Below, in pieces: positions 39,801 through 50,963 of a DNA stretch of 64,000 nt. The notes below the pieces were generated by a model. The model saw nothing but the letters and a program-made list of their open reading frames with translations, made no database searches and was not told the DNA's origin. A program made the position numbers and the translations under genes. This DNA comes from Sipunculus nudus. Lineage: Eukaryota > Annelida > Sipuncula > Golfingiida > Sipunculidae. Position 1 is the stretch's first letter, and every line of letters starts with the position of its first letter. The stretch is taken from positions 45,663,058 to 45,727,057 of the forward strand of contig CM049310.1 in the NCBI GenBank assembly GCA_026874595.1, given 5' to 3'.

Positions 39801-42368
39801 TTATTGTGATACACTTAAAGCGACATCCGATACGTATTGACGGTATACGCTTATATTTCTTTGTGTATAATTTTCTGATTCAAACCTGTGTTCATAACCA
39901 AAAAAAGACCAGTACACACACATATATATTATACATATATAAACCCATCATTTCAAGCTCGCATATACATATCTTTCGAACCATATATCAGTGACGCCAC
40001 TAGTTCACTTCATGGGTTGGGAGGCACTCATTTCAATGTTAAGTTTGTCATTTTTGGTCAACCTTTCGTTTCATAAATGGCATAAGATATTTGATATTTA
40101 GATATGTAATAACCATTATTTAAATATAATTTTTAAGGATATCACTGTTTATCTTTACCCTAAAATGCTGAATAGGGTATTAAATATTGGATATTACAAT
40201 TCAATCTTGGTTTTTTTCCCTAGTATGTTTGCATATTAATTGGAAGCTTACATGTCTTTTTACAGTTTTAATATGTTTCTTGGAATGTGAATCCCCTATA
40301 TCCCATTTCTTCCTTGTAAACTATTTTTTTATTTTCCCAAGTCAATTGCTGTTAACCATATAGTTCAGAATTTAGAGGTCTAAATGTACATTTAAATCAA
40401 TCAAAGATAAAATAACAGAATATCAAATGAAAACATGCCCTACTGAGAACAAAAATTTAAAAAAAATGCAATACATATTTCAATGGCAGAAATACAATGA
40501 ACATGCCTTCCTTTAATGTTAATGTTAATGGTGTTTTGGTGTTTTAGTTTCAACTACAGATGCTTTAATTCTTTCCTTTCCATGGGTCAAACAGAACACA
40601 GTGCCTCATTCATGTGTTTTAATACTGAGACTAATTCCTTATAATGTATCTCACCTGAAGAAGACAAAATCGTAGTTCATGGAATCTTTCACGTTGAATG
40701 CAATACCAGGGTTACCGCTGTTGACGAATCTCGTGCCAAATCCAAGGTCGTTAAACAGTTGCAAGGTCATGTTGTAGTTTCCTTTAATTGCAGCGCCACC
40801 TGCCAGGGCCTGACAGAACGAATCTCTAGGCCAAGATGAAGGTCGAATGGTATCGAGAGTAACAAATCCCAAGGCGTCGCCACTGTTCTCTGAACAGAAG
40901 TTCACCACAAAGGTCCTGTTATTGCCTAAATAACAAAAACAATAAATAAAAGGAATAGAAGAGAAAAAAAAATTAGCAAAAAAAAAAAAAAAAAAAAACA
41001 CCGAGCTTGTGATTTACCCCAGGCATTTTATTTCAGACCGAATCATCATATTTAGCTACACAATGTATATATAAAACAATTCTACAAGCCGTGGATTTAG
41101 ACACTGGTAAATTATGTAGATCCCCGCTTGAAATCTCCCCCGGACAACACCCACATCTGTTGCAGATAACATACCCCCCCCCCCCAACATCGTACTTTGC
41201 TTCCATCCTGCCATTTATTATTCCATCCATTCTAAACATTATGGAACATGAATTTTTAATATACAATTTATACTGACTTAAGCTCACTTTTTCCAAGCTT
41301 TTTTTTCACACACAAACAGTTGACGACATAAAATGTAATTTTCCTCCCTTGTAATTAAAGTGAGGGGGATGTCCCCCACCCCCCTGATACAAGACCTATG
41401 ATATAACTATAAAAAATTTTAGATAAAAGTTTTAGATAAAAAAAAGAACTGTATAGTGCAGCAGCGCCCCTAACAGATGGTGTAAAAGTCATGCCAGTCA
41501 CCGGATTCTGTGAACCCCAAGTGATCTGCAGAGACAGATAGGTTGATGTTATATAAAACAGATGCAGCCCTCTTCTAGGCATTCCCAGTTCGGTTAAGCT
41601 GTGACATAACCACACTTACTCTGGTTAGTAATTTACATTATACATGACAGACCCTACAGTATCACTGTGTTAAGACGGAAGCCACATTGATAGTACATTA
41701 CAGGTATATGGTTTAAATTCCCCCCCCCCCCCCCGGCCCCCCTTCTGTCAGTGTATCTCTCCCCCTTCCCAGATTTTTGTCAGTGTATCCCCCCTTTTCT
41801 GCCAATATATCCCCCAACCTTTCTCTTGTGAAACCCATCAAACCTTTTCGATAGGGAATCCCTTTCCGCATCCTTTCCTATAGTGAAGCCCTCCTACACC
41901 ACCTATTTCTGACAGTTCAACCCCTTCACATTCTCTCAATGCGGTCCATCCTTTATACACAAAGACAGTTATACTTTTTGTTATAAAAGTATGTTAATAA
42001 AGTCATATGAATGACAGCAAAGGCAACATAAGAACAACTTTCTCAACACGAAATCTCAAAGTTTTCGTCGCCACAATGTAGACTCAAGTATTTTGTTTCT
42101 AATGTTTCCCCTTAATTATGTGTGGGGCTCACAGAGGCGTCAATATACATCCCCCCCCCTCACACATTTTAGCAAGGAGACTGGTCAATGTAATCATCCC
42201 CTGCTATTCAGTGAATAATATTTATACATAGGAAATGAAATATATTAATAATTATAATTATATACTTTGGGCCCATTCTGAGTTTACTCTGAAATATTAA
42301 ATATCTAAACCTGGTTTAGAATTATATAGAATCTATACTGGGAACGTAATACCATGCAAAATCGCATG

Positions 42369-42417
<49 letters not shown>

Positions 42418-42633
42418 CTGTTACCCAACTTTGATTACCGTCCCACGCCTGCGAGTCATTCCCTACCTATCAAGATTAATTGACACCACTGGAGGCTTAT
42501 ACTGAGCAAGTTACTGGTCTATATAAATATATAAATAAGTGTGCTTACCATTATCGATGGCCTGACCGTTGGTCAGTGTGCTTCCCGTCAGCACAGACAA
42601 CCCAAAGCATAGAACCAGAAGTGACATTTTCAT
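36855..42633 (-). CDS. Gene A: secreted protein with two beta-sandwich-like modules
   Basis: Five coding exons, read high to low: 42633-42549, 40925-40655, 39656-39379, 38811-38547, 37137-36855. They join in frame to 1182 nt (393 residues). All introns have GT/AG ends, with phases 1, 2, 1, 2. Residues 1-24 form a signal peptide (MKMSLLVLCFGLSVLTGS). Residues 29-211 and 212-393 are two copies of one module. Its first half ends in N(Y/F)DFV(F/Y)FR. Its second half starts CFQTGY, then W(F)(N/T)V(E/Q)V, a DG turn and VANGY(R/K)N. Paired cysteines recur (FC; CFQTGY; KC/RC), with N-x-T sites at NMT, NVT and NAT. The pattern suggests a LamG/concanavalin-A-like jelly roll, so binding of sugar or matrix is plausible but unproven. 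I do not recognise a named family. Confidence 0.85.
37571..38295. mobile_element. 725-bp non-autonomous DNA transposon in intron 4 of gene A
   Basis: The ends are inverted: CAGGGCTGCCAGCAG at 37571, and on the minus strand CAGGATTCCCAGCAG from 38295, matching at 12 of 15. CATGA flanks both sides (37566-37570 and 38296-38300), a 5-bp target duplication. Subterminal TTCCCTGAATTTT and CTTTTCCCTTACC-like words occur near both ends. Intron 4 of gene B lacks it and is only 357 bp long. No transposase frame is present. The terminus resembles hAT-type ends, but a 5-bp duplication leaves the superfamily open. Confidence 0.7.
42132..42491 (-). mobile_element. hAT-type MITE, family 1, copy 3 (intron 1 of gene A)
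   Basis: The reverse complement of the family at 9503 and 25211. The plus strand reads CAGAGGCGTCAATATACATC at the left, then a CATCCCCTGC block, then GAATAATATTTATACATAGG. It has a TA tract at about 42372-42412 in the same relative place as copy 1, and ends ATTGACACCACTG at 42491. The flanks GGGGCTCA and GAGGCTTA match at 6 of 8. Gene B intron 1 keeps only the right part, from about 53660 to 53745. The insertion therefore predates the A/B duplication. Confidence 0.7.
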
Positions 42634-43053
42634 GTCTCTAGTCCCTCCGGCGACCTTGTTGTACCGTTCCAGCAGCTGAAGGTGAGGAAAGAGACGTACA
42701 ACCCCGTGTTATACCATGTAAATCAACTTTTATCTCCGGGTAATCTGCACGTGAATAAATGAAGATACAGGATTTCAAGGAACTGTTTTGATGCTGCCCC
42801 CCCTCCCGGATTCGCACCAAATAAAAAAGAAAACTAGTGACCCATGGTTTATGACGCTCAGCTGACTTTTAATAGCAGTATGTAATGTTAAAATCTGAAA
42901 GGCTTTTAATCTTTTAATCGTTCGCGCTATATATTGAACTATGTATTTAATATATATGACACTATGTCACGTTTAATCTGTATCTGTATGATGTATATTT
43001 TATTCATTTAATATAATCTTACTTTATCCAGGACCCTGTTGAAAACCAGCAAA

Positions 43054-43104
<51 letters not shown>

Positions 43105-44564
43105 ATATATATGAGACTATCCTGGTAAAAGATGTTTCAAAATAGATAAATAAATAAAGGCTGAAAACACACAAAAACACACGTAACTCGCAAAAAATAG
43201 GTCACACTGGCGTACTTTTTAGTATGCACTGAGTATTACCAAGGACTTATGTGGATAGCAAGCAATATGTTTCCAGGTCAAGCTGTTACCATTTCTGCCT
43301 GTTAACAGCTGGCCAGCCGTAATTTCTCAGAACCAAAAAAAAAAAATAAATAAAGAAATGCGTAAATAAAAATAAAATAGATGGCGCCACCAGTTATATA
43401 TAGCTGAAAGGGCTACCCATGATCAATAAGCTTGCCGAATTTCAGAAAGGTCCGTGCAATAATTACTGAGATATGTTATCTAAAGTATGAATTTCATATA
43501 TCAACAGCTGAAAATATTAAAATTTGTCAATTTTGTCCGTAAAAGTTCTGAAGATTAAAGATTTACACTCAATGTTAAAATGGTACAACGATATTGCTGT
43601 ACCTCCCAGCCCCGCCCGCGGTCCACCCCCCCAACCCCCCCCCCCCCCTCCCCCCGGTCACCCCTTTTCCATAAGTCCTGCATGGCTAGTCTCCTGACCC
43701 GGGTTCGATCCCCTATGAGTTTTGACCTCATCATGGATGATTACACAACCTGTATATTATACTGGCATCGACAGTACTTCAATATGAGTATTATATCCGC
43801 ATGGATAATGACTCACTGTGGATATTATATCGGCATTGATATTAACATGGATGGCTATAACATACCGGCATGGCTAGTATACGGGCTTGGATATGAACGC
43901 TTGTGTGAATACATGTATAAGCAAGCTAGAGCGCAAAACTCAACACAAATAGGTTTATAGGGTATGATTTCTTTGAAAGTTCAATTGAATGCATGGGTGT
44001 ATATTGCGGTGTATTTTATGATAAACTAGAAATCTGCCAAGGAATGCAAGCCTCCCGCCTCGTGTACGTGTGTGTGTGTGGGGGGGGGGGGGGTCAGGGT
44101 GCTTATATTAGGATGCTCCTAAAACCGTGTATGCATTCACTTATTCGGAACATATTATCAGGTACATACTTTATATATTATGAATATTTATTAAGACGTT
44201 CCTGAATCCGGATCATCTCCCGGATCCACACCAAAATCTAATCGATTCTGCCTAGGTCTTGAAAATTTCATGAGATTCCGTTAATGACTACGTGAGGTAT
44301 GTTGTGACACACACACACACACACACTCGAAAGTGGATGTGCGCATACCCTCCTGGCGAAGCTAATCATATGACAAATCTTAATCATGAAATCTCAGAAA
44401 TATCACTGTAAATCGGGATAGTGGGTGTATCATTATCACCTTTGGCCGCACATCAGCCGGGCCAGACCTTAGACTTTGCGTTTGTTCTTAGTTCTTTACC
44501 AGATATTCTTTTAGATATTTATAAAGACTTGTGTATTTATAAGGTTAGTATAGATTTAAATTGA

Positions 44565-45832
44565 CTTATTTATTAAGTTGCGATGAAAGTGTCATGCGTC
44601 TGTTTGTCAGGGAAGGGACTTTAATTGTCCCTTCAGCTGACCCTCACTGAGACCTACGCTACATTACGTCTTAACATTTCTGTTTGTAAAAAGCATATCC
44701 ACCATATACAACCATATTTGCATCCTGGTGTAGCGGTTTCAGGTTACCCCCGGTTGGGATGACGAGGTGATAATCTGGAATCTACTTCAGATTAACCCAA
44801 AGTAACTTGAAATCAAGTTCAGTTTACCTGAAATGATTTCAGATTTCTCCTTCAAAACAGTTGTTCATATATATTTATTTACTTAACATTCTGAGAGTTT
44901 CTTTCTTCTGGTTTCTCAATTAGGTTAAATCTTTGTTTATCTTTATGTGTATTCTTTGTATATAAGTATCAAGAGCTAATCAAATTGCAATCAACATTAT
45001 TCTTCAAGTTTTCTTGCAATTTAAGCTTTCAAATCTCGTATCTTTTTAAGAATTTTATGCATTAGACAATCCATTTTTAGTCACATTTGCGGAGTGGGTG
45101 GAAGGGGGTTTTCCGAAAAATGCAGAGGTAATCTGAAATTAAGTCAAAAATCCCCCCCGGTGTAATCTGAAATCAATTTTAATTTATCGGGGGGGGGGGG
45201 GGGGGGGGGGGGGAGTGTAATCCGATTTCTTTAAACTGGTGAAGCATATACTTTGCGACTGTTCGGTTTAAGAATATCCTATTCACGTTAAATGCGGACA
45301 CGAGTGTTGTGAACTTTTTTCGTTAATGTCAAGAGGCGTCAATGTTAATGTTCATATACATACATGCTCGATATTAATGGGGTTAGAAGGAGATTTAATT
45401 TTTGTCATTAACATTTTATCGAATGGATAAATGCACTTTCCCTGTTTTCAAGTTCACGAACAGAGTTCAAAATTATGGCGGTCGTTTTGACTCAAATAAG
45501 CTGAACGTTCGTGATCACAAGAAATTGAAATTGAAATAGAAATTTTATTTTTTATTTTATGGAATATATTTTCAGTGAAATATAACAATGTCTGCCCCGC
45601 TGATTTCAAACTTAGGTCCATTGAATTTAGACTTCGTCAAATGGTAAAGAAAACAAGGAGAGGGCCCTTCTCTTAATTTCTTTCCATTATTCTACTATTT
45701 GATCCTTTAAAGTCATTTTATTTTTTTTTAATTTTCAACTTTATTTATGAAACATATTGGTTTTCTTGTTAAACAATAGTTAAAATAGCACATATGTAGA
45801 TTATGCTGCCACCCCCGGACGCAAAATGGTAC
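44565..45832. repeat. 1.27-kb segment present upstream of A but not B
   Basis: The A and B upstream sequences align up to ATAGATTTAAATTG (about 44564) and resume at ACCTTCGGTGGCTAAATT (45831). In B the two sides are joined at about 54978. The extra segment contains AATCTGAAATCAA-type and GGTTACCCCCGG-type words in both orientations and a long G run. I cannot tell an insertion in A from a deletion in B. No clear target duplication is visible. Confidence 0.45.
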
Positions 45833-46060
45833 CTTCGGTGGCTAAATTACTGAGAATCCACGGTTTATCAGCACCATTGTAAAAAAAAGGGTGGTGCGCT
45901 TTTCAATGCACACACAAGTCTATATTATCGTTGGATGTCGCTAAATGCAGAACAGAAAAAAAATCACCGAACAAAGTGTATACTGTATACACTGACCGGA
46001 CGATGAATACTCTCTGTTCTGGGGCGGGTTTTCGTAGATCTCTTGTTAACACACAGTCTG

Positions 46061-46066
46061 TTTATA
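46061..46066 (-). promoter_or_regulatory. Candidate TATA box of gene A
   Basis: TATAAA on the minus strand within a ~250-bp block (45950-46210) that is among the best conserved between the A and B upstream regions. The equivalent site in B is also TATAAACAGA. It lies about 3.4 kb from the start codon, so it would need a noncoding first exon. A second TATAAAAG at about 46090-46097 is not kept in B. Confidence 0.25.
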
Positions 46067-46217
46067 TGCACAGAGTTCCTCTATGACACTTTTATACGTA
46101 ATTCTAAAGGAGTTCACAGGAACAAGGATAAATGTTATCTGTAGTTTACTGTATGTGTATTGTTACCTGTAGCGACAGGCCTGGAGCCAGCAGACCCTGC
46201 CCTCCCTTTTTTTCTGT

Positions 46218-46261
<44 letters not shown>

Positions 46262-46588
46262 TATAGATATATATATATATATCATTAAACATATTGACAC
46301 ACATATGCACATAACAGTCACGTGTTTGCACAAACACACACACATCACTGGGTTGCGTTCGTTCCACACCCCCTGTCCACCTGATCTTCACGATTATCTC
46401 TACATAAGACAAACTTGCCAAACAAAATTTGCACCAATGGCATTAAGAGGCAAAAGCGTAATTTTGGTACCTTACCTACTCATGATGTAAATATTGTTAA
46501 CTTTACGACCTGGTTGACACGTCTCATATATATATCAGTGGTTCCTTGCGTCCCTAATAAGAGGCCTTTGTTTATCCTTCTTGGATAT

Positions 46589-46684
46589 TGTTACGAAGAC
46601 AAATTTTTCAGGGGCAAACTCTTGGCCGATCCGGCAAGCTTCACCAGCGAGAAGTTCGGTCCGCTTTTATGTCACCCCGTAACA
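46589..46684. mobile_element. Possible 96-bp mini-element with TGTTACG/CGTAACA ends
   Basis: Seven-base perfect inverted ends, TGTTACG and CGTAACA, are flanked by ATAT on both sides. They resemble the termini of the LTR family at 55783-56571. The interior does not match that LTR. This could be a drastic deletion derivative or coincidence. Confidence 0.3.
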
Positions 46685-46689
46685 ATATG

Positions 46690-47122
46690 GATATGAAGTA
46701 ATGTGACTCAACAGTGAAGCGCGAGCACGCGGAAAATACAAGTCCCGCTGTAAACAGGGGTCGGCAGATCTTGATTATTGGTCCTGTGAATGTTGGTGCA
46801 TCTTTAATACGTCGCGTCTATTATGACGTCATCAATATTCCCTGATATGCCCATTTCACAGATTAGTGGCAATATGTCGCTACAGAACAGACTAGTTACT
46901 CATAAAATAGTTTTAAATTATTTACAGGAAAATGATACAAGGTAGGCCATTATTTCCATAATAGTTAATCACGGTTTTTTCCTCTTTCTGTCCTAAAGTC
47001 AAAAAGTTTTGGCGTTCTTTGATTCGGAAAAAAAATCGTGAAAAAAAAACAGGTAGACAGGGTTGCTGGAACGGACTATGGTTACGATTTACAAAAACAA
47101 TGAACCAGCATGGCTATTCATA

Positions 47123-47201
<79 letters not shown>

Positions 47202-48027
47202 TGATTTCAAACATTAACATATATGGACTACAAACATATATGAATTCATTTAATTATCCTTATAAATACATTTTAGACTGACTGGCTTGTTGGCCAGGAA
47301 ACCTCTCCACTTAATTACCAATATTTTTCATTATACAACAATGCAAGTATTAAAGCAGGAAGGAATGAAGAATAAAAATATACTCACAATATGCTTGAAC
47401 ACGTCTAGCCGAATTGACTGTTTTGGCTGCACTGCTGATGTTTCCCGCCAGAATGTTGGCCTCACAAGGACACAGAAACCAAAGACGAACCCAATGCACT
47501 TGAGGGGATCATTTGACAAGTGACACACTGACAGTTGATGTGAGAGGGCTGCAGTGTTCACAGGTCAAGTGAAGTTGCTGTACAGTTCACCAATTAATTA
47601 ATGGTTCTTGGATAAATTTCAAGTTTGGAAATAATGGTACAGTTTATAATTACCAGATTCTTGATAGTTATATATTACCATTTTTATTTTGTTCACTGAA
47701 TATACAATTAATCTTCTGTCAGAAAAACAAAGCTTCTAAATTTTTAATGTATTTTATTGCTGGTGTGACAGTGCCGTCACATCATAAAAATATTGATAGT
47801 ATGTCCTTAATTACAGCATGCATTTTACAGCAATATACCCGTATTTGACCATTTACAATAATCTCTGACTGTACATAAATTGCACATTATTTGAATCACA
47901 ACATCATCCCTATATAATTTATTTCATTAAAAAATATTAAGGAAATGTGGTTACACTTTCTTGTGAGCAGCTTAGGCTAAATCAACATGATCCCCCTATA
48001 CTGAACAGTATCCAGGCACTCTTACCA
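46690..48027. other. Spacer between the duplicated gene copies
   Basis: Contains a less AT-rich patch at 46690-46870 with a CRE-like TGACGTCA (46824-46831). It also has a compound (TC)n(TA)n tract at about 47127-47198. I find no protein-like frame. Confidence 0.35.
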
Positions 48028-48291
48028 AAAAAATATTGATGTCAGTTTGACGTCAATTTGACATCAATTTGTTGTCTAAAACTTGACATCAATTTGATGT
48101 CAAATGAACATCAGTCAGATTGACCAAATTTAATATATATATATTATAATTCCTTTTAAAATTGATTTGCTTATTTCCTTATTATACTTCTAGAGTAAAT
48201 ACAATCAAATAAAATCTGAGATGACATTGTTTTACATTTTGATCAAATCTCAACCAATATTTGACGTCAAATTTACGTCGTGCCCACTGGG
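48028..48291. mobile_element. MITE-like element rich in TTGACGTCAA palindromes
   Basis: TTGACGTCAA, TTGACATCAA and TTGATGTCAA words recur at both ends (48050-48115 and 48260-48280), around an AT-rich middle. The right end is ACGTCGTGCCCACTGGG (48291). The left end lacks a clean counterpart, so the element is degraded or mis-bounded. No coding capacity. Confidence 0.4.
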
Positions 48292-48368
48292 AGGGTCATG
48301 TTAGGCGGTCCTCTTGCGGCTAGATGTCGTGATCCAGGCGTGGAACAGATATCTTTATGAAAAACTGT
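48292..48368 (+). repeat. Dispersed repeat, copy 1
   Basis: Starts GAGGGTCATGTTAGGCGGTC and matches 63924-64000 through TGCGGC.AGATGTCGTGATC to TTTATGAAAAACTGT with few differences. It probably extends further in both places, but the window ends. Nature unknown. Confidence 0.75.
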
Positions 48369-49910
48369 ATTTGTCCCCATATAATAGCTTCTTTGTTCAA
48401 CAATTATTACAAGTTGCTGTAGTTTTTATTATTTTACTTTAAAATCAGACTACTATTATCAATTGGGTCCGTAACGTCATTTTTCTTCGGAGAACAACTT
48501 TCTGACGTTGACTGACGGCGGTTAGATTTACTCGCAGATAGATGTGATACGCCATGTGTTGCCCGGGACAGTCTATCAAATTCCTAACTTTCTTATTCAT
48601 TTCGTGATCTGAAAACAATTGATAAATGATTATTCTTACATCACTTTCGAGTCTGTTAACATTCTTCGCGATCCCAAGCTGATAAAGACGAATAAATGTG
48701 TGTAATTCCACGCCCCTTGTTATTGGTTAGTGTGACTAATATCCGTGATGCGTATGCTACGATATCGGTGATTCATTCTGTCAGTGAAATAAACTGACAC
48801 CGAAAACCACCAAACAGGTGCATAATTAAATTCTTTGATCATCTTTGATTCTAAACTCAGCTGATCACCCACCCCTCCCCTAGTCTTAAGTTGTGGCAGT
48901 GATCGGTCTGTGGTGTAAACCTTTACACGCAAATACGTTAACATGCTGGGTCCCGGGCCTATGATATGGCCCGATATAAGGATGTTAATATCCTTTAATT
49001 CGCTCAAATCTCAACATAATGGGAACTCCGAAAATAACGCATCTTCTGAGTATAACTAGGAATCGTTTGGATAACTGACGTATTTAAGTTCATATTACAG
49101 TTTTTAATACACATCCAGTGAAAATTACTCCTCTCTTGATGATAAGAATGTTCTTTTTTTTCTGACACCAGCCAGAGAGGCCGCTTTGGGTCATGATTTT
49201 AGCTATCGGGCCTCTAAATAGTAAAACCCTTCACTCAAAGGCTGTCCGTTAAGGCGGTGTCCGCAGCCCGGGGCTCTCTGTATTTGAAATTGTATCGCGA
49301 CCAAGCTCATATGCTAAACTCAATAATGTTAAGATTAACCATTGGCTGTCGAGTGTGATATCTTCGCTTATCTGACTAAAATGTGTGTCATCCCTTTTTT
49401 ATACATGTGTGCACAGAGGCATGAAAATAATGTTAATGATTTGAAAAAAATCATAAATAGGCTAAGCATATCTATTTATGGCAAAACTTCTTTGTACGTG
49501 ATGTGTGTCTTTTTTACAATAAGTTTACTACTGTATACAAACGCTGGACACACAAATGACTCGATGAACCTGGCTGATTTTAAACACGGTCAATCATTTC
49601 CAATCATTCTGTAATAAATTATTTCAATGTAGTGCTATATATATATAAATAACCATTACGCTTCGGAACTTTAAAAAATCAGAAACTTTATTAAAACAAT
49701 AAGAACTAACACAGTGGAAAAATGGAAGCAAAGTAAAAGAAAATGATATAAAAATGTAAACACATGTTGGTTCAATCCATGAAATAATTCCCGTGTACAC
49801 CGCCAACTAGTAGAAGCATATAGGAAACACCAAGACCCATTAAATTGTTAAAAACAGTGTCCGCCTTCATTTCAAGACCATATATATGTTACCGCATGTT
49901 ATATAACACA
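48369..49910. other. Spacer, 3' flank of gene B
   Basis: No gene is recognised. The minus-strand frames at 48445-48711 and 48720-49007 show no domain or repeat. A candidate polyadenylation signal for gene B lies at 49687-49692. Confidence 0.4.
49687..49692 (-). terminator. Candidate polyadenylation signal of gene B
   Basis: AATAAA on the minus strand about 220 bases past the stop codon of gene B. The hexamer is frequent in this DNA, so support is weak. Confidence 0.25.
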
Positions 49911-50890
49911 TCACTGTGCACTGATGCTGAAATACTTGTAGCGAACAACATTATTGTAACCATTGGCGACGATGACGCCACCGTTTCCTCTTGGCTGAAA
50001 CTTTGGTCTGGCAGTATGTACGAGGACGCCATCTTTGTATATGGCGGCCGACGCCCCGTTGACATGGACTTCCACGTTGAACCACCGACCACCGACAGGA
50101 ACTCCGTTTGAGCAACGACTTGACACGGCCCCGTCCCACTTCAACTGACCGTTACGGACATACCCGGTCTGGAAACACTGACCGCTGGAATGTGGTCTGT
50201 TGAAAGAAAACTAAAACTAATGATATTTTTCGGAGTACACCATAGAATTAGTATATGAAAGACACACACACACACACACACATATACATGGATATCAGAT
50301 TAGCAGTTAACAAAGTATTATTATGTTGCATGTAAATAGTCGGTACTGGATTCCACGAAATCGTTATTTAGACCTGTTCAAACGTCTGCCAATGTATTTT
50401 CTATGTATGCACATATAAAGAAAAGCCATGCAATAATTTAAAAGCAATAAAACAAAGAAGAACAACAGAATCGACATATATCACCTTATTATCCGGAAAG
50501 TAAATACATATACATAACAAATAATTTTTCTGAGAGTTAATGTATAGAACCACCTGAAGTAGACGAAATCAAAGTTGTCGATGTCTTGTGCGTTGTACAT
50601 GACCCCAGGGTGGCCGGAGTTGATTCCCCGCCAACCTTGTGCATTATACAGATCCACGGACAGGCGGTACTTGGTTTCGGCAGCTCCTGAGCCAATCATA
50701 ACGCGACAGAACCCGGAAGCTGGCCACGTGCCGGATGTTGCATCCAGAGTGTTGTAGGCGGGCGATTCTCGGTGTGCGACACAGGCGGCCACCTTAGTTT
50801 GGGATCCACCGTTTGCTATCGACAAAATAAATTAAATTAACGTATATAGAATACGCTGTTAAAGCGAACCTCATATATTGATGAAATAAA

Positions 50891-50963
<73 letters not shown>

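Larger units (their letters stand above)
36855..46360 (-). repeat. Segmental duplication, unit A
   Basis: Gene A plus introns and about 3.7 kb upstream, paired with 49911-56800. Intron sequence also aligns, for example ATAACACGTGAAATA at 38950 and 51439, and TATGGTTTACAGGAAGGCAA at 39299 and 51779. Downstream flanks beyond the stop codons do not obviously match. Direct orientation; the intervening spacer is about 3.6 kb. Confidence 0.85.
42634..46360. other. Upstream DNA of gene A, duplicated at gene B
   Basis: Much of this aligns with 53921-55430 and 56690-56800 upstream of gene B. Landmarks are GATGGCGCCACCAGTTAT at about 43380, AGGATGCTCCTAAAA at about 44112, ACTACGTGAGGTATGTTGTG at about 44288 and GCTAAATGCAGAACAGAAAA at about 45940. 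It contains (TA)n tracts at about 43051-43095 and 46218-46281, a CA repeat at 44312-44326, and G runs at about 44078-44092 and 45190-45213. A frame at 43580-43960 has no recognisable protein feature. A 5' UTR exon may end at an acceptor CTCACCTTCAG about 45 bases before the start codon. Confidence 0.5.

Noticed and set aside
43700-43720. tRNA-like B-box word GGGTTCGATCCC
   Set aside because: No paired arms or proper A box at the right distance, and no second copy in the window. Possibly a SINE scrap, not supported as a tRNA.
46824-46831. Perfect CRE TGACGTCA
   Set aside because: A single 8-mer with no supporting conservation in unit B; not listed as a separate regulatory feature.
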